Positions 56,491-64,000 of a stretch of 64,000 bases of DNA are shown here, piece after piece. How positions within the stretch are numbered: the first letter of the stretch is position 1; every line of letters begins with the position of its first letter. The stretch lies in the NCBI RefSeq assembly GCF_023115465.1, contig NZ_CP096034.1, positions 3,224,001-3,288,000 of the forward strand. The letters run 5' to 3'. The position numbers and the translations under genes are program-made. The stretch comes from Gottfriedia acidiceleris. GTDB lineage: Bacteria; Bacillota; Bacilli; Bacillales; Bacillaceae_G. The notes beneath the pieces are model-generated. The model had not been told where the DNA came from. It did no database searches and saw only the letters and a list, made by a program, of their open reading frames with translations.

Positions 56491-57390
56491 TTATTGAATG
56501 TGGTGAGACGGATCGTATAAAGTATAAAGTGCTTGCGTTCCTTTTTCATCTAAACCATTTTTAGACAGTTCATCGTAGCATTTTTTTGCAAGTAAAAGTC
56601 CTGGTAGATTTAATTCCATCTTTTCAGCTTCTTCAATTGCAATTCCCATATCTTTTATAAAATGTTTAATATAGAATCCCGGCTCGAAATCTCCTTTTAA
56701 GACACGAGGTGCTAAATTAGATAATGACCAACTACCTGCTGCACCTGTAGAAATACTTCCTAATACTTTTTCACCGTCTAATCCTGCTGATGAAGCATAT
56801 GCAAGAGCCTCACAAACTCCTAACATACCTGAAGCTATTGCAATCTGATTACACATTTTTACATGTTGTCCACTACCAGCATTTCCATGATACGCAATAT
56901 TTTTTCCTAAAACATCAAATAATGCTGACATTTTATGAAAAGTTTCTTCTGCTCCACCAACCATAATTGCTAATCTAGCTTCTCTTGCCCCTAAATCTCC
57001 ACCTGACACCGGTGCATCTAATGATGACATACCTACTGATTTCGTTAGCTCATCAATTTTTTTAGCTAAAGTTGGTGTCGAAGTTGTAAAGTCGATAAAA
57101 GTAGTTCCTTTTGAAGCTGATTGGATGATCCCATTATCGCCTAAATATACTTCTTCTAAGTCACTTGGATAGCCAACCATCGTACAAATAACTTGACAAT
57201 TTGGTGCTAATTCTTTAGGGGTATCATACCAAGTTGCACCCAAATCAATTAGTTCATTTGCTTTTTCTTTTGTACGATTATAAATATGTAATTTTGCACC
57301 TGCATTGATTAAATGCTTTGCCATGCTTTTACCCATAACACCAATTCCGATAAATCCAACTTGTAAATCTTTTAAATTAATTGCTTCCAT
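56491..57390 (-). CDS. ykwC: Beta-hydroxyacid dehydrogenase, 3-hydroxyisobutyrate type (YkwC)
   Basis: 299 residues, Rossmann NAD(P)-binding N-terminus (GFIGIGVMGKSMA, about 11-23), then the substrate-binding DAPVSGGDLGAR and catalytic-lysine GSGQHVKMCNQ segments, close to B. subtilis YkwC. Substrate unknown (3-hydroxyisobutyrate or tartronate semialdehyde type). ATG at 57390 lies behind GAGGAG; a Met at 57498 would add a hydrophobic leader and has no such site. Confidence 0.92.
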   Translation of the reverse strand: MEAINLKDLQVGFIGIGVMGKSMAKHLINAGAKLHIYNRTKEKANELIDLGATWYDTPKELAPNCQVICTMVGYPSDLEEVYLGDNGIIQSASKGTTFIDFTTSTPTLAKKIDELTKSVGMSSLDAPVSGGDLGAREARLAIMVGGAEETFHKMSALFDVLGKNIAYHGNAGSGQHVKMCNQIAIASGMLGVCEALAYASSAGLDGEKVLGSISTGAAGSWSLSNLAPRVLKGDFEPGFYIKHFIKDMGIAIEEAEKMELNLPGLLLAKKCYDELSKNGLDEKGTQALYTLYDPSHHIQ

Positions 57391-57611
57391 TTTACACACT
57401 CCTCTTTTACTATCCACAAATAAAACTACCATAAAAATTATTAATAAAAAAGCCTGAGCTATTCTTATAAAAAATAAGCAAACTAAAACTAATTTCAAAT
57501 TAAATTTAGGTTATTTCAACACTAATTTGTTGACTCTAATAATGGAACTATCTATATTAAAAAAGTACATAAAAATGTATTAATGCACCTAATTTTTGGA
57601 GGTATTTTCAT

Positions 57612-58226
57612 ATGAAAAATGAACAATTTTTTGAAATGATTAAAGAACGAAACTCTACTCGAGTATTCGATTCTTCTACTGAAATCAGTAGCAGCGAAAT
57701 AACTGAACTTCTTGAAGCTGCAATGACTGCACCATCTGCTTGGAATTTACAACATTGGAAATTCGTTGTATTCCATGGTGAAGACGCGCAAGGTAAATTA
57801 TTACCTGTGGCATATAACCAAGGTCAAATTAAAGATGCTTCATGTGTAATTGCTGTATTAGCCGATACACAATCAGCAAAAAATGTTGACTTAGTTTTCG
57901 GACCTGCAGTAGAAGCTGGTTTTATGACTCAAGAAGCAAAAGACAAATTAAAAGCAAACGTTGAAAACGCCTATGCAACAGAACAGCGTAATCGTGAACA
58001 AGGTATCTTGAATTCTTCTCTTGCTGGTATGCAATTAATAATGGCTGCTTCTGCAAAAGGTTGGAACACTTGTGCAATCGGCGGATTTAACGAACAAGCG
58101 TTTAAAGAAACTTTCTTAACTGATAATCGATATATTCCAACGATGTTGATTGCCATTGGTAAAGAAAAAGTACCAGGACATCATACAACACGTTTTTCTG
58201 CAAAAGAAATGTCTATTTGGATTTAA
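57612..58226 (+). CDS. Nitroreductase family protein
   Basis: 204-residue FMN-dependent NAD(P)H oxidoreductase. The FMN-binding RNSTRVFD, APSAWNLQHWKFVVF, and GMQLIMAASAKGWNTCAIGGF regions are clear. It resembles B. subtilis YdgI and MhqN-like enzymes. Substrate unknown; may reduce nitroaromatics or quinones. TTGGAGG precedes the ATG. It is convergent with an ArsR regulator. Confidence 0.9.
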   Translation: MKNEQFFEMIKERNSTRVFDSSTEISSSEITELLEAAMTAPSAWNLQHWKFVVFHGEDAQGKLLPVAYNQGQIKDASCVIAVLADTQSAKNVDLVFGPAVEAGFMTQEAKDKLKANVENAYATEQRNREQGILNSSLAGMQLIMAASAKGWNTCAIGGFNEQAFKETFLTDNRYIPTMLIAIGKEKVPGHHTTRFSAKEMSIWI

Positions 58227-58241
58227 TTATCAATAAAAAGT

Positions 58242-58277
58242 AAAAGGGATTCTGACAAAAGTCGGAGTCCCTTTTAT
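58242..58277. terminator. Bidirectional terminator
   Basis: AAAAGGGATTCTGAC pairs with GTCGGAGTCCCTTTT (one mismatch) over AAAA, between convergent genes. Confidence 0.85.
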
Positions 58278-58291
58278 GTCAATTCGATTCA

Positions 58292-58591
58292 TTAACAATG
58301 TTGTTCAACAGTAATGATTAATCTCTTAAGTAATTCTAGAGAAGAATCAATTGCTAATGAATAATATCTATGTGTGCCTTTTTGCTCAATTTGTACTAAT
58401 TGATTATCACGTAAAATTTTTAAATGATGTGATATAGCCGGTCTAGATAATGAAGTTTTTTCGGTTATTTCATTAACAGTTAGCGCTTCACCTTCTGATA
58501 ACATTAAAATGATATCCTGTCTGTAAGGATCGCTTAACGCTTGGAACAAGGGAATACATTCTCTAAATACTTCAATTGCTTCTTTACTCAA
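58292..58591 (-). CDS. ArsR-family transcriptional regulator
   Basis: Winged-helix regulator of about 99 residues: LSDPYRQDIILMLSEGEALTVNEITEKTSLSRPAISHHLKIL contains the recognition helix, then the beta-wing RYYSL. No CxC metal-binding pair (such as ELCVCDL) is present in the recognition helix, so it may sense something other than arsenic or cadmium. TTG at 58591 is spaced 5 bases from AGGTGG; the GTG at 58600 is the alternative. Stand-alone on the minus strand; target unknown. Confidence 0.88.
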   Translation of the reverse strand: MSKEAIEVFRECIPLFQALSDPYRQDIILMLSEGEALTVNEITEKTSLSRPAISHHLKILRDNQLVQIEQKGTHRYYSLAIDSSLELLKRLIITVEQHC

Positions 58592-58734
58592 ATCTTCCAC
58601 CTACTTTTATTATCCAAAAATAATCTTATTCGTTTAATAATTTAAACATACACTAAATTAAAGATTCGAATTTGTCAACAGTAGGAGTATTTTAATTCGG
58701 TTTGTCATCAACCTAAATAGAGATATATTCTTAA

Positions 58735-58765
58735 AAATAAAACAACAGGTTTCCCTGTTGTTTTA
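58735..58765 (-). terminator. Terminator of ptsHI
   Basis: AAAACAACAGG/CCTGTTGTTTT, 11-base perfect stem, ending 3 bases before the ptsI stop codon on the genome. Confidence 0.88.
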
Positions 58766-58767
58766 AA

Positions 58768-60477
58768 TTAGATGCTATTAACTAAGTTAACAACTTCTTC
58801 AGCTGTAGACATAGATAAAGCTTTTTCAGCTAATTTCTCCATTTCAGCTTTAGAAAGTTTAGCCATTTGACTACGAGCAGGTAAGATTGAAGTAGCACTC
58901 ATAGAGAATTCATGTAAGCCTAATCCAACAAGTAAAGGAATAGCTAATGCATCTCCAGCCATTTCTCCACACATTCCAGCCCATTTACCTTCTTTGTTTG
59001 CAGCATCGATTACCATTTTAACTAATCTTAAAATAGATGGGTTATATGGTTGATATAAATAGGAAACCTGTTCATTCATTCGATCAGCAGCCATTGTATA
59101 TTGGATTAAATCGTTTGTCCCGATACTAAAGAAGTCAACTTCCTTAGCGAATACATCTGCTAGAACAGCAGAAGCAGGGATTTCTACCATCATACCAATT
59201 TCAATATTGTCTGAGACTTGAACATTTTCTTTTACTAACTGTTCTTTTTCTTCTAATAAAACAGCCTTTGCAGCTCTGAACTCATCTAAAGTTGCAATCA
59301 TCGGGAACATAATTTTTAAATTACCATATACACTTGCACGTAGTAATGCACGTAATTGTGTACGGAATATTTCCTTCTGATCTAAGCATAAACGAATTGC
59401 TCTGTAGCCTAAGAATGGGTTCATTTCTTTTGGTAAGTGTAAATAAGATAATTCTTTATCTCCACCGATATCTAGTGTTCTAACAACTACCGGTTTATCA
59501 CCCATACTTTCAAGAACTGTTTTGTATGATTCAAACTGCTCTTCTTCTGATGGGAAGTTATCGCGTCCCATATATAAGAACTCAGTACGGTAAAGGCCAA
59601 CACCTTCACCACCATTATTGATAACGCCATCTACATCATTTGGAGTACCAATGTTAGCTACTAACTCAACATGATGTCCATCTTTCGTAACAGTTGGCTC
59701 ATTTTTCAGTTTAGCCCATTCAACTTTTTGAAGCTCGAATTTTTCTTTTTTAGCTTTGTACTCTTCTATTTCTTCATTAGAAGGATCTACTATTACATGA
59801 CCATCTAATCCATCAACAATGACCATTACGCCATTTTGGATTTTACTAGTTACTTCTTTTGTCCCTACAACAGCAGGAATTTCAAGAGAACGAGCCATAA
59901 TAGCTGAGTGAGATGTACGACCACCAATATCAGTTGTAAAACCTAATGCATATTTACGGTTTAATTGCGCTGTATCAGATGGTGTTAAATCTTCTGCAAT
60001 AATAATCACTTCTTCAGTAATATTTGCAGGGTTAGAAATCGTAACACCTAAAAGATGCGCCATTACACGTTTCGTAACATCGCGGATATCTGCAGCGCGT
60101 TCCTTCATATATTCATTATCCATGCTTTCAAACATTTGAACGAACATTGAAGCAACTTCATTCATTGCAAAATCAGCGTTGACACTTTCAGACTTAATTT
60201 TATCTTTAACTGGGTTAACTAGCTCTGGGTCATTTAAAACTAAGATGTGCGCAGAAAAGATTGCTGCTTTATCTTCACCAAGTTCAGCATTTGCATGATC
60301 ACGAATTTTTTCTAATTCAGTGTTAGAAACTTGAATTGCATTGTCAAGTTTAGCAATTTCAGCATCAATATCTGAAATTTGTTTTTTAACAATGTTTAAT
60401 TCAGGATTTTCTAAGCGAAATGCTTTAGCAATTGCAATTCCACTAGAAGCGGCAATACCTTTAATATGTAAAGACAT
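58768..60477 (-). CDS. ptsI: PTS Enzyme I (phosphoenolpyruvate-protein phosphotransferase)
   Basis: First enzyme of the PTS: takes phosphate from PEP and passes it to HPr. 569 residues. Phosphorylated His190 in GGRTSHSAI, the [13 protein letters not shown] region, and PEP-site DIGGDKEL and GTNDLIQY are intact. The start codon overlaps the ptsH stop by one base (TAATG), so translation is coupled. Confidence 0.98.
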   Translation of the reverse strand: MSLHIKGIAASSGIAIAKAFRLENPELNIVKKQISDIDAEIAKLDNAIQVSNTELEKIRDHANAELGEDKAAIFSAHILVLNDPELVNPVKDKIKSESVNADFAMNEVASMFVQMFESMDNEYMKERAADIRDVTKRVMAHLLGVTISNPANITEEVIIIAEDLTPSDTAQLNRKYALGFTTDIGGRTSHSAIMARSLEIPAVVGTKEVTSKIQNGVMVIVDGLDGHVIVDPSNEEIEEYKAKKEKFELQKVEWAKLKNEPTVTKDGHHVELVANIGTPNDVDGVINNGGEGVGLYRTEFLYMGRDNFPSEEEQFESYKTVLESMGDKPVVVRTLDIGGDKELSYLHLPKEMNPFLGYRAIRLCLDQKEIFRTQLRALLRASVYGNLKIMFPMIATLDEFRAAKAVLLEEKEQLVKENVQVSDNIEIGMMVEIPASAVLADVFAKEVDFFSIGTNDLIQYTMAADRMNEQVSYLYQPYNPSILRLVKMVIDAANKEGKWAGMCGEMAGDALAIPLLVGLGLHEFSMSATSILPARSQMAKLSKAEMEKLAEKALSMSTAEEVVNLVNSI

Positions 60478-60740
60478 TATTCGCCTAAACCTTCTTTTTT
60501 CATTGTATCATCGATTGCAGCGATAGCTTGCTCTGCATCTTCACCGTTAGCGCTAATTTTGATCTCAGTTCCTTGTTGAATACCTAAAGACATTACACCC
60601 ATGATTGATTTTAAGTTAACTGTTTTACCATTATACTCAAGATTGATATCAGAATTAAATTTACCTGCTACATTTACTAATAATGTTGCTGGACGAGCGT
60701 GAATTCCAGAATCAGCTGTTACTTTAAAAGTTTTTTCCAT
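60477..60740 (-). CDS. ptsH: PTS phosphocarrier protein HPr
   Basis: 87-residue HPr. His14 in [10 protein letters not shown] (His15 in B. subtilis numbering) is phosphorylated by Enzyme I; Ser45 in [12 protein letters not shown] (Ser46) is the HPr-kinase site used in catabolite repression with CcpA. The protein is one residue shorter at the N-terminus than in B. subtilis. AAGGAG precedes the ATG. Confidence 0.98.
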   Translation of the reverse strand: MEKTFKVTADSGIHARPATLLVNVAGKFNSDINLEYNGKTVNLKSIMGVMSLGIQQGTEIKISANGEDAEQAIAAIDDTMKKEGLGE

Positions 60741-60804
60741 AATAATTTATCTCCTTTGTGATTAAATCTACATTTTTGGTATAGACATTTGGCCTACTAT
60801 AAAT

Positions 60805-60833
60805 ATTCTATTAAAAGGGGTGCATAGTGTCAA
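60805..60833 (-). promoter_or_regulatory. Sigma-A promoter of ptsHI
   Basis: TTGACA (60828-60833), 17 bases, TAGAAT (60805-60810), a perfect -35 and near-perfect -10, 65 bases ahead of ptsH. In B. subtilis a separate constitutive promoter drives ptsHI in this position. Its -35 lies in the loop of the hairpin at 60813-60849. Confidence 0.75.
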
Positions 60834-60849
60834 CTATACTACCCCTTTT
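60813..60849 (-). terminator. Attenuator-like hairpin between ptsG and ptsH
   Basis: AAAAGGGG pairs with CCCCTTTT; the loop sides ATAGT/ACTAT extend the stem. The T run is short, so it probably reduces rather than abolishes readthrough from ptsG. Confidence 0.6.
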
Positions 60850-60882
60850 AAAATCAAACATTTTTCGTCTATTTAATTAGAT

Positions 60883-62934
60883 TTATTTAATCTTAATGAT
60901 GCCTACTTCACCTTTTGATTGCTTACCTGGTTTTTCAATGACAACTTGCTGTCCTTCAGCTAAGTTTGTAAATACAACAGGTGTAATTGTAGAAGGTGCA
61001 TTTTCACGAATAAAGTGTAAATCAATTTTCACTAATTGTTGACCTTTTGTTACTTTCTCACCTTGAGATACAAGTACTTCAAAGCCTTCACCATTTAGTT
61101 TTACAGTATCAATACCAATATGGATTAAAATTTCTTTTCCACCATTTGATAAAATACCAATCGCATGTTTTGTTGGGAATACATTTACGATTTCGCCATC
61201 TACTGGAGATACAACTGTACCTTCTGAAGGAATAATCGCAAATCCATCACCCATCATTTTTCCAGAAAACACTTGATCTGGTACTTCTGTAATTGGGATT
61301 ATTTCCCCTTCAATTGGATTAATAATCGCTTCTTCAATAGTAGTATCTACTGCTGAAGCTGTTTCTTTATGTGCTTCTTGACTAACAACTGGTGTTTTTC
61401 CAGTCATAATGTCTTTAATTTGTGATTTTAATGTATCTGATTTAGGTCCAAAAATTGCTTGAATATTATTTCCGACTTCAAGAACACCCGCAGCACCTAA
61501 TGATTTTAAACGATCTTTATTTACTTCATCTTTTGAATTTACTTGTACTCGTAATCGTGTGATACATGCATCTAATGAAGAAATATTACTTTTCCCACCT
61601 AATGCTTGTAAAATTTCATATGGTAATTCATTAGCTGGCGTGTTACTTGTAGTATCTTCAGCGATTGCATCTTCACGTCCTGGAGTTTTTAAATTCCATT
61701 TTCTAATTGCAAATCGGAAACCGAAGTAGTAAATCACTGCTAATACTAAACCGACGATGATTACCCACCACCAGCCAGTTCTATTCGGTAGAACACCAAA
61801 TAATAAGAAGTCAATTAGACCTCCTGAGAAAGTCATACCAATTTTAACGTTTAATAATTGCATGATCATAAATGATAAACCAGCAAAGATTGCATGAATT
61901 CCAAATAGTACTGGAGCAACAAATAAGAATGAGAATTCAATTGGCTCTGTAATACCTGTCAAGAATGAAGTTAATGCTGCTGAAGCTAAAATACCACCAG
62001 CGATTTTTTTATTTTCTGGTTTTGCTTCATGATACATAGCTAATGCAGCAGCTGGTAAACCAAACATCATGAATGGGAATTTACCTACCATGAATGTACC
62101 AGCAGTTAATTTTACTCCGTCTTTTAATTGGGCAAAGAAGATTTTTTGATCCCCGTGTACAACCATACCTGTTTTATCAGTATATGAACCAAACTCAAAC
62201 CAGAAAGGTGCATAGAAAATATGATGTAAACCAAATGGAATTAATGAACGCTCAATCACACCAAAGACGAATGCTGATAATGTTAAGTTCGCATCAATCA
62301 TATTATGTGAAAATGCGTTTAAACCGTGTTGAATTGGCGGCCAAATAAAGCACATTAAAATACCAAGTAATACTGAAAACGCTGCTGTAGCAATTGGTAC
62401 AAATCGCTTACCTGCAAAGAAACCTAAGTATGATGGCAAATCAATTTCATAATATTTATTGTAAGCCCATGCTGCTAAAATACCGACGATAATACCACCA
62501 AAAACACCTGTCTGTAATGTAGGTATTCCTAATACATACGCAAATGAAGGGTCATCAAATTTGGCAATATTTAATGTTTTATCTAAAACTACATATTGTC
62601 CAACATCTTTGAACACACTCATTGTTTTATTCATAATTAGGAATCCAACGATAGCTGCTAAACCTGCAACACCTTCTCCTCCTGCTAAACCAACAGCGAC
62701 ACCTACTGCAAATAATAATGACAGATTACTAAAAATGATGTCACCTGATTGTTCCATAACTTTTGCTACTAGTTGGAACCAGTGCGCGTCAAGAAACGGT
62801 AAGTACTTTAATGTTTGTGGATTTTGAAATGCATTACCGAATGCAAGTAACAATCCAGCCGCTGGTAAAATTGCAACTGGGAGCATAAGCGCTTTACCAA
62901 CTTTTTGTAAAACTCCAAAGATTTTCTTAAACAT
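60883..62934 (-). CDS. ptsG: PTS glucose transporter subunit IICBA
   Basis: Glucose permease and phosphotransferase, 683 residues. IIC membrane domain (about 1-415, starting [20 protein letters not shown]), IIB domain with the phosphocysteine in DACITRLRV (about 460), a linker, and C-terminal IIA domain with the active histidine in [11 protein letters not shown] (about 600-615). ATG at 62934 has GGAGG at 6 bases; the Met at 62955 precedes it. Controlled by a GlcT-dependent antiterminator just upstream. Confidence 0.95.
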   Translation of the reverse strand: MFKKIFGVLQKVGKALMLPVAILPAAGLLLAFGNAFQNPQTLKYLPFLDAHWFQLVAKVMEQSGDIIFSNLSLLFAVGVAVGLAGGEGVAGLAAIVGFLIMNKTMSVFKDVGQYVVLDKTLNIAKFDDPSFAYVLGIPTLQTGVFGGIIVGILAAWAYNKYYEIDLPSYLGFFAGKRFVPIATAAFSVLLGILMCFIWPPIQHGLNAFSHNMIDANLTLSAFVFGVIERSLIPFGLHHIFYAPFWFEFGSYTDKTGMVVHGDQKIFFAQLKDGVKLTAGTFMVGKFPFMMFGLPAAALAMYHEAKPENKKIAGGILASAALTSFLTGITEPIEFSFLFVAPVLFGIHAIFAGLSFMIMQLLNVKIGMTFSGGLIDFLLFGVLPNRTGWWWVIIVGLVLAVIYYFGFRFAIRKWNLKTPGREDAIAEDTTSNTPANELPYEILQALGGKSNISSLDACITRLRVQVNSKDEVNKDRLKSLGAAGVLEVGNNIQAIFGPKSDTLKSQIKDIMTGKTPVVSQEAHKETASAVDTTIEEAIINPIEGEIIPITEVPDQVFSGKMMGDGFAIIPSEGTVVSPVDGEIVNVFPTKHAIGILSNGGKEILIHIGIDTVKLNGEGFEVLVSQGEKVTKGQQLVKIDLHFIRENAPSTITPVVFTNLAEGQQVVIEKPGKQSKGEVGIIKIK

Positions 62935-62957
62935 TGTCTTCCTCCTTTTATCCAAAC

Positions 62958-63052
62958 AAAAAAGGCATGAGCAGAAAAAATGAGATTATTGAATCCTGGA
63001 TATAGTTTCCCCTACCCAAGTATAATAATTCACATTTTTTCAACTCATGCCT
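62958..63052 (-). terminator. ptsG leader terminator (GlcT-controlled)
   Basis: A long hairpin: AGGCATGAG...AAAAAATG on one arm and CATTTTTT...CTCATGCCT on the other, followed by TTTTTT. The outer arm overlaps the RAT sequence, so formation of the antiterminator excludes it. Confidence 0.8.
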
Positions 63053-63072
63053 GATCGAATCAGTAACACGTT
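63043..63072 (-). promoter_or_regulatory. Ribonucleic antiterminator (RAT) for GlcT
   Basis: The minus strand reads CGTGTTACTGATTCGATCAG followed by GCATGAG, which is essentially the B. subtilis ptsG RAT. It forms a stem-loop bound by unphosphorylated GlcT, exposing ptsG to readthrough in the presence of glucose. GlcT itself is encoded next upstream. Confidence 0.85.
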
Positions 63073-63102
63073 TAATGTGTACAATATTCAATTTGTTTTT
63101 AA

Positions 63103-63116
63103 TGATTTCGCTTTCA
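63103..63116 (-). promoter_or_regulatory. Near-consensus cre site at the ptsG start
   Basis: TGAAAGCGAAATCA on the minus strand matches the CcpA site TGWAANCGNTNWCA in all but one defined position (A for T at position 10). It directly abuts the -10 box and spans the predicted transcription start. Confidence 0.5.
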
Positions 63117-63144
63117 TTATATCTATAGATTTTAAAAATATCAA
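63116..63144 (-). promoter_or_regulatory. Promoter of ptsG
   Basis: TTGATA (63139-63144), 17 bases, TATAAT (63116-63121). The transcript would begin near 63109 and run about 175 bases to the ptsG start, covering the RAT and terminator. Confidence 0.78.
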
Positions 63145-63182
63145 GCCAAATTACCTATTTTTTTTAATATTTATTTACTAGT

Positions 63183-63212
63183 TAAAAAAGCGCTAGATTG
63201 CTCTCTAGGCTT
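63183..63212 (-). terminator. Terminator of glcT
   Basis: On the minus strand GCCTAGA pairs with TCTAGCGC (imperfect) and is followed by TTTTTT, about 10 bases beyond the glcT stop codon. Confidence 0.7.
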
Positions 63213-63221
63213 ATTGAATTA

Positions 63222-64000
63222 TTATTTTATTTTACTCTGAACAAGTCGTTCTAAGTGTAAGGTTAAGTATATTACTTCGGCTTCACTTGCTTTTTTATTT
63301 AATGAAGCTTGGATTGACTTTAAAATTTTCCATGCTAAATCATAGCATACTGGGTATTCTTTTTTTAAGATAATGCCCAAAGCTGGTGACTCTTCAGATG
63401 AATTACCATGAAATATACGGTCAATTAAAAATCGCAAATGCCGAACTAATCTTGAATAATGAATACTTTCTTTATCAATTTCAATTTGTAAATATTCTTC
63501 TATATAAATTACTAAATCTTTAATGATCTGAGAGAACTTATTTACATCCGATACAACTTCCATCGATAAATTACTAACGATATGGAGAGTTACAAACCCC
63601 ACTTCTTCGATAGGTAAATTGATATCAATTTCTTTATTTATCAAATCAATAACTTCTTGTGCAATTTTAAAATATTCCGGATACATTGCTTTCGTTTCTT
63701 GCAAGAAAGGATTATCAACATTATAGCCTTCTCTAATACGTTTGATCGCAAATATTAAGTGGTCAGTTAACCCAATATGAATTTGCTCATTTAAAGTACA
63801 TCCTGTTCTTTCAGAAATTAAATAAATCGCCTGCTGCAGGGTACCCATTAATTTTTCATCCATAAAGTTGATTAATGATTTATATTGTTTTTGTTTTTGT
63901 TCATCTTTTAAGATAAACATTTTTTCTACTACACCTTCGGAAATTAAATCTCCTCTAGTTTTATTAAAACCGATGCCTTTACCTAGCAAAACTACTTCGG
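63222..64000 (-). CDS. glcT: Transcriptional antiterminator GlcT, truncated by window edge
   Basis: BglG/LicT-family antiterminator controlling ptsG. The RNA-binding CAT domain is only partly present: the frame stays open to the right edge (EVVLLGKGIGFNKTRGD is the end of CAT), followed by two PRD domains (about 60-170 and 175-255 of the visible part) with conserved histidines in LTDHLIFAIKR, TLHIVSNL and VRHLRF. PRD phosphorylation by EII-Glc turns it off. It directs the RAT hairpin 150 bases downstream. Confidence 0.93.
   Translation of the reverse strand, partial: EVVLLGKGIGFNKTRGDLISEGVVEKMFILKDEQKQKQYKSLINFMDEKLMGTLQQAIYLISERTGCTLNEQIHIGLTDHLIFAIKRIREGYNVDNPFLQETKAMYPEYFKIAQEVIDLINKEIDINLPIEEVGFVTLHIVSNLSMEVVSDVNKFSQIIKDLVIYIEEYLQIEIDKESIHYSRLVRHLRFLIDRIFHGNSSEESPALGIILKKEYPVCYDLAWKILKSIQASLNKKASEAEVIYLTLHLERLVQSKIK

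Noticed and set aside
58292-58591. ArsR gene as part of an arsenic resistance locus
   Set aside because: No arsB, arsC or acr3 gene nearby and no metal-binding cysteine pair in the protein.
63222-64000. glcT as a pseudogene because it lacks the RNA-binding N-terminus
   Set aside because: The frame stays open to the window edge and the last residues match the CAT domain, so it is cut by the edge, not broken.

Overview
The window is a stretch of chromosome from a low-GC, endospore-forming Bacillota, most likely a Bacillaceae member outside the B. subtilis species group. Three things point there: strongly AT-rich DNA with AGGAGG-type ribosome binding sites and many TTG/GTG starts; a gene order that closely follows the B. 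subtilis cta-pycA-ftsW-yla-ykt-speA-pdh-yku-pts segment; and spore-related genes (tgl, a YjcZ-type tiny membrane protein, a KinB-like kinase, abbA). Almost every gene has a recognisable B. subtilis counterpart. No rRNA, tRNA, CRISPR array, insertion sequence or prophage was seen.

Layout. 1-6.3 kb: caa3 cytochrome oxidase operon ctaBCDEF (minus; ctaF cut by the left edge) and divergent ctaA, which together make heme A and the terminal oxidase. 6.3-20.4 kb: pyruvate carboxylase, FtsW, YlaN, PhoH/YlaK, YlaL, YlaI, YlaH, GTPase TypA, YlaF, an inositol-monophosphatase-family enzyme, YktB and YktA. 20.6-30.3 kb: arginine decarboxylase, spore transglutaminase, the dual-function RNA SR1 with its small protein SR1P and a CcpN-type operator, then the pyruvate dehydrogenase operon pdhABCD with an unusual repeat-bearing upstream region. 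30.3-37.1 kb: YkyA lipoprotein, a tiny spore-type membrane protein, peptide deformylase, a HAD phosphatase, a DMT exporter, a possible 32-residue cationic peptide, RpoY-RNase J1, and an orphan cytochrome-bd subunit II-like protein. 37-48 kb: YkuV/YkuU thiol-redox pair, the N-acetyl branch of lysine/DAP synthesis (dapH, dapL), CcpC, DarB, AbbA, YkuK, YkuJ, a glutaredoxin-like protein, a possible 25-residue membrane peptide, a methyltransferase, a decayed EAL protein (YkuI), FadH and YkuE. 48.9-52.2 kb is the most accessory part: a Gly/Pro/Tyr-rich protein, YkyB, a holin-like protein and a MerR-headed, repeat-bearing coiled-coil protein. 52.2-64 kb: histidine kinase, CorA, PatA (N-acetyl-DAP aminotransferase), RDD protein, YkwC, nitroreductase/ArsR pair, and glcT-ptsG-ptsHI (glcT cut by the right edge).

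Connections. Central carbon control recurs: PycA and PDH act on pyruvate, SR1 carries a glycolysis-linked operator, CcpC controls TCA genes, and ptsG shows a RAT/terminator switch for GlcT plus a near-consensus cre at its start site. DapH, PatA and DapL are successive steps of one DAP pathway, split over two loci. SR1P (via GapA) links functionally to RNase J1, also encoded here.

No clear-cut new multi-gene system was found. The best leads are small or regulatory: the two short peptides with strong ribosome binding sites, four CTGTACTA-type boxes upstream of pdhA, near-identical terminator pairs bracketing empty segments, and the decayed EAL active site.
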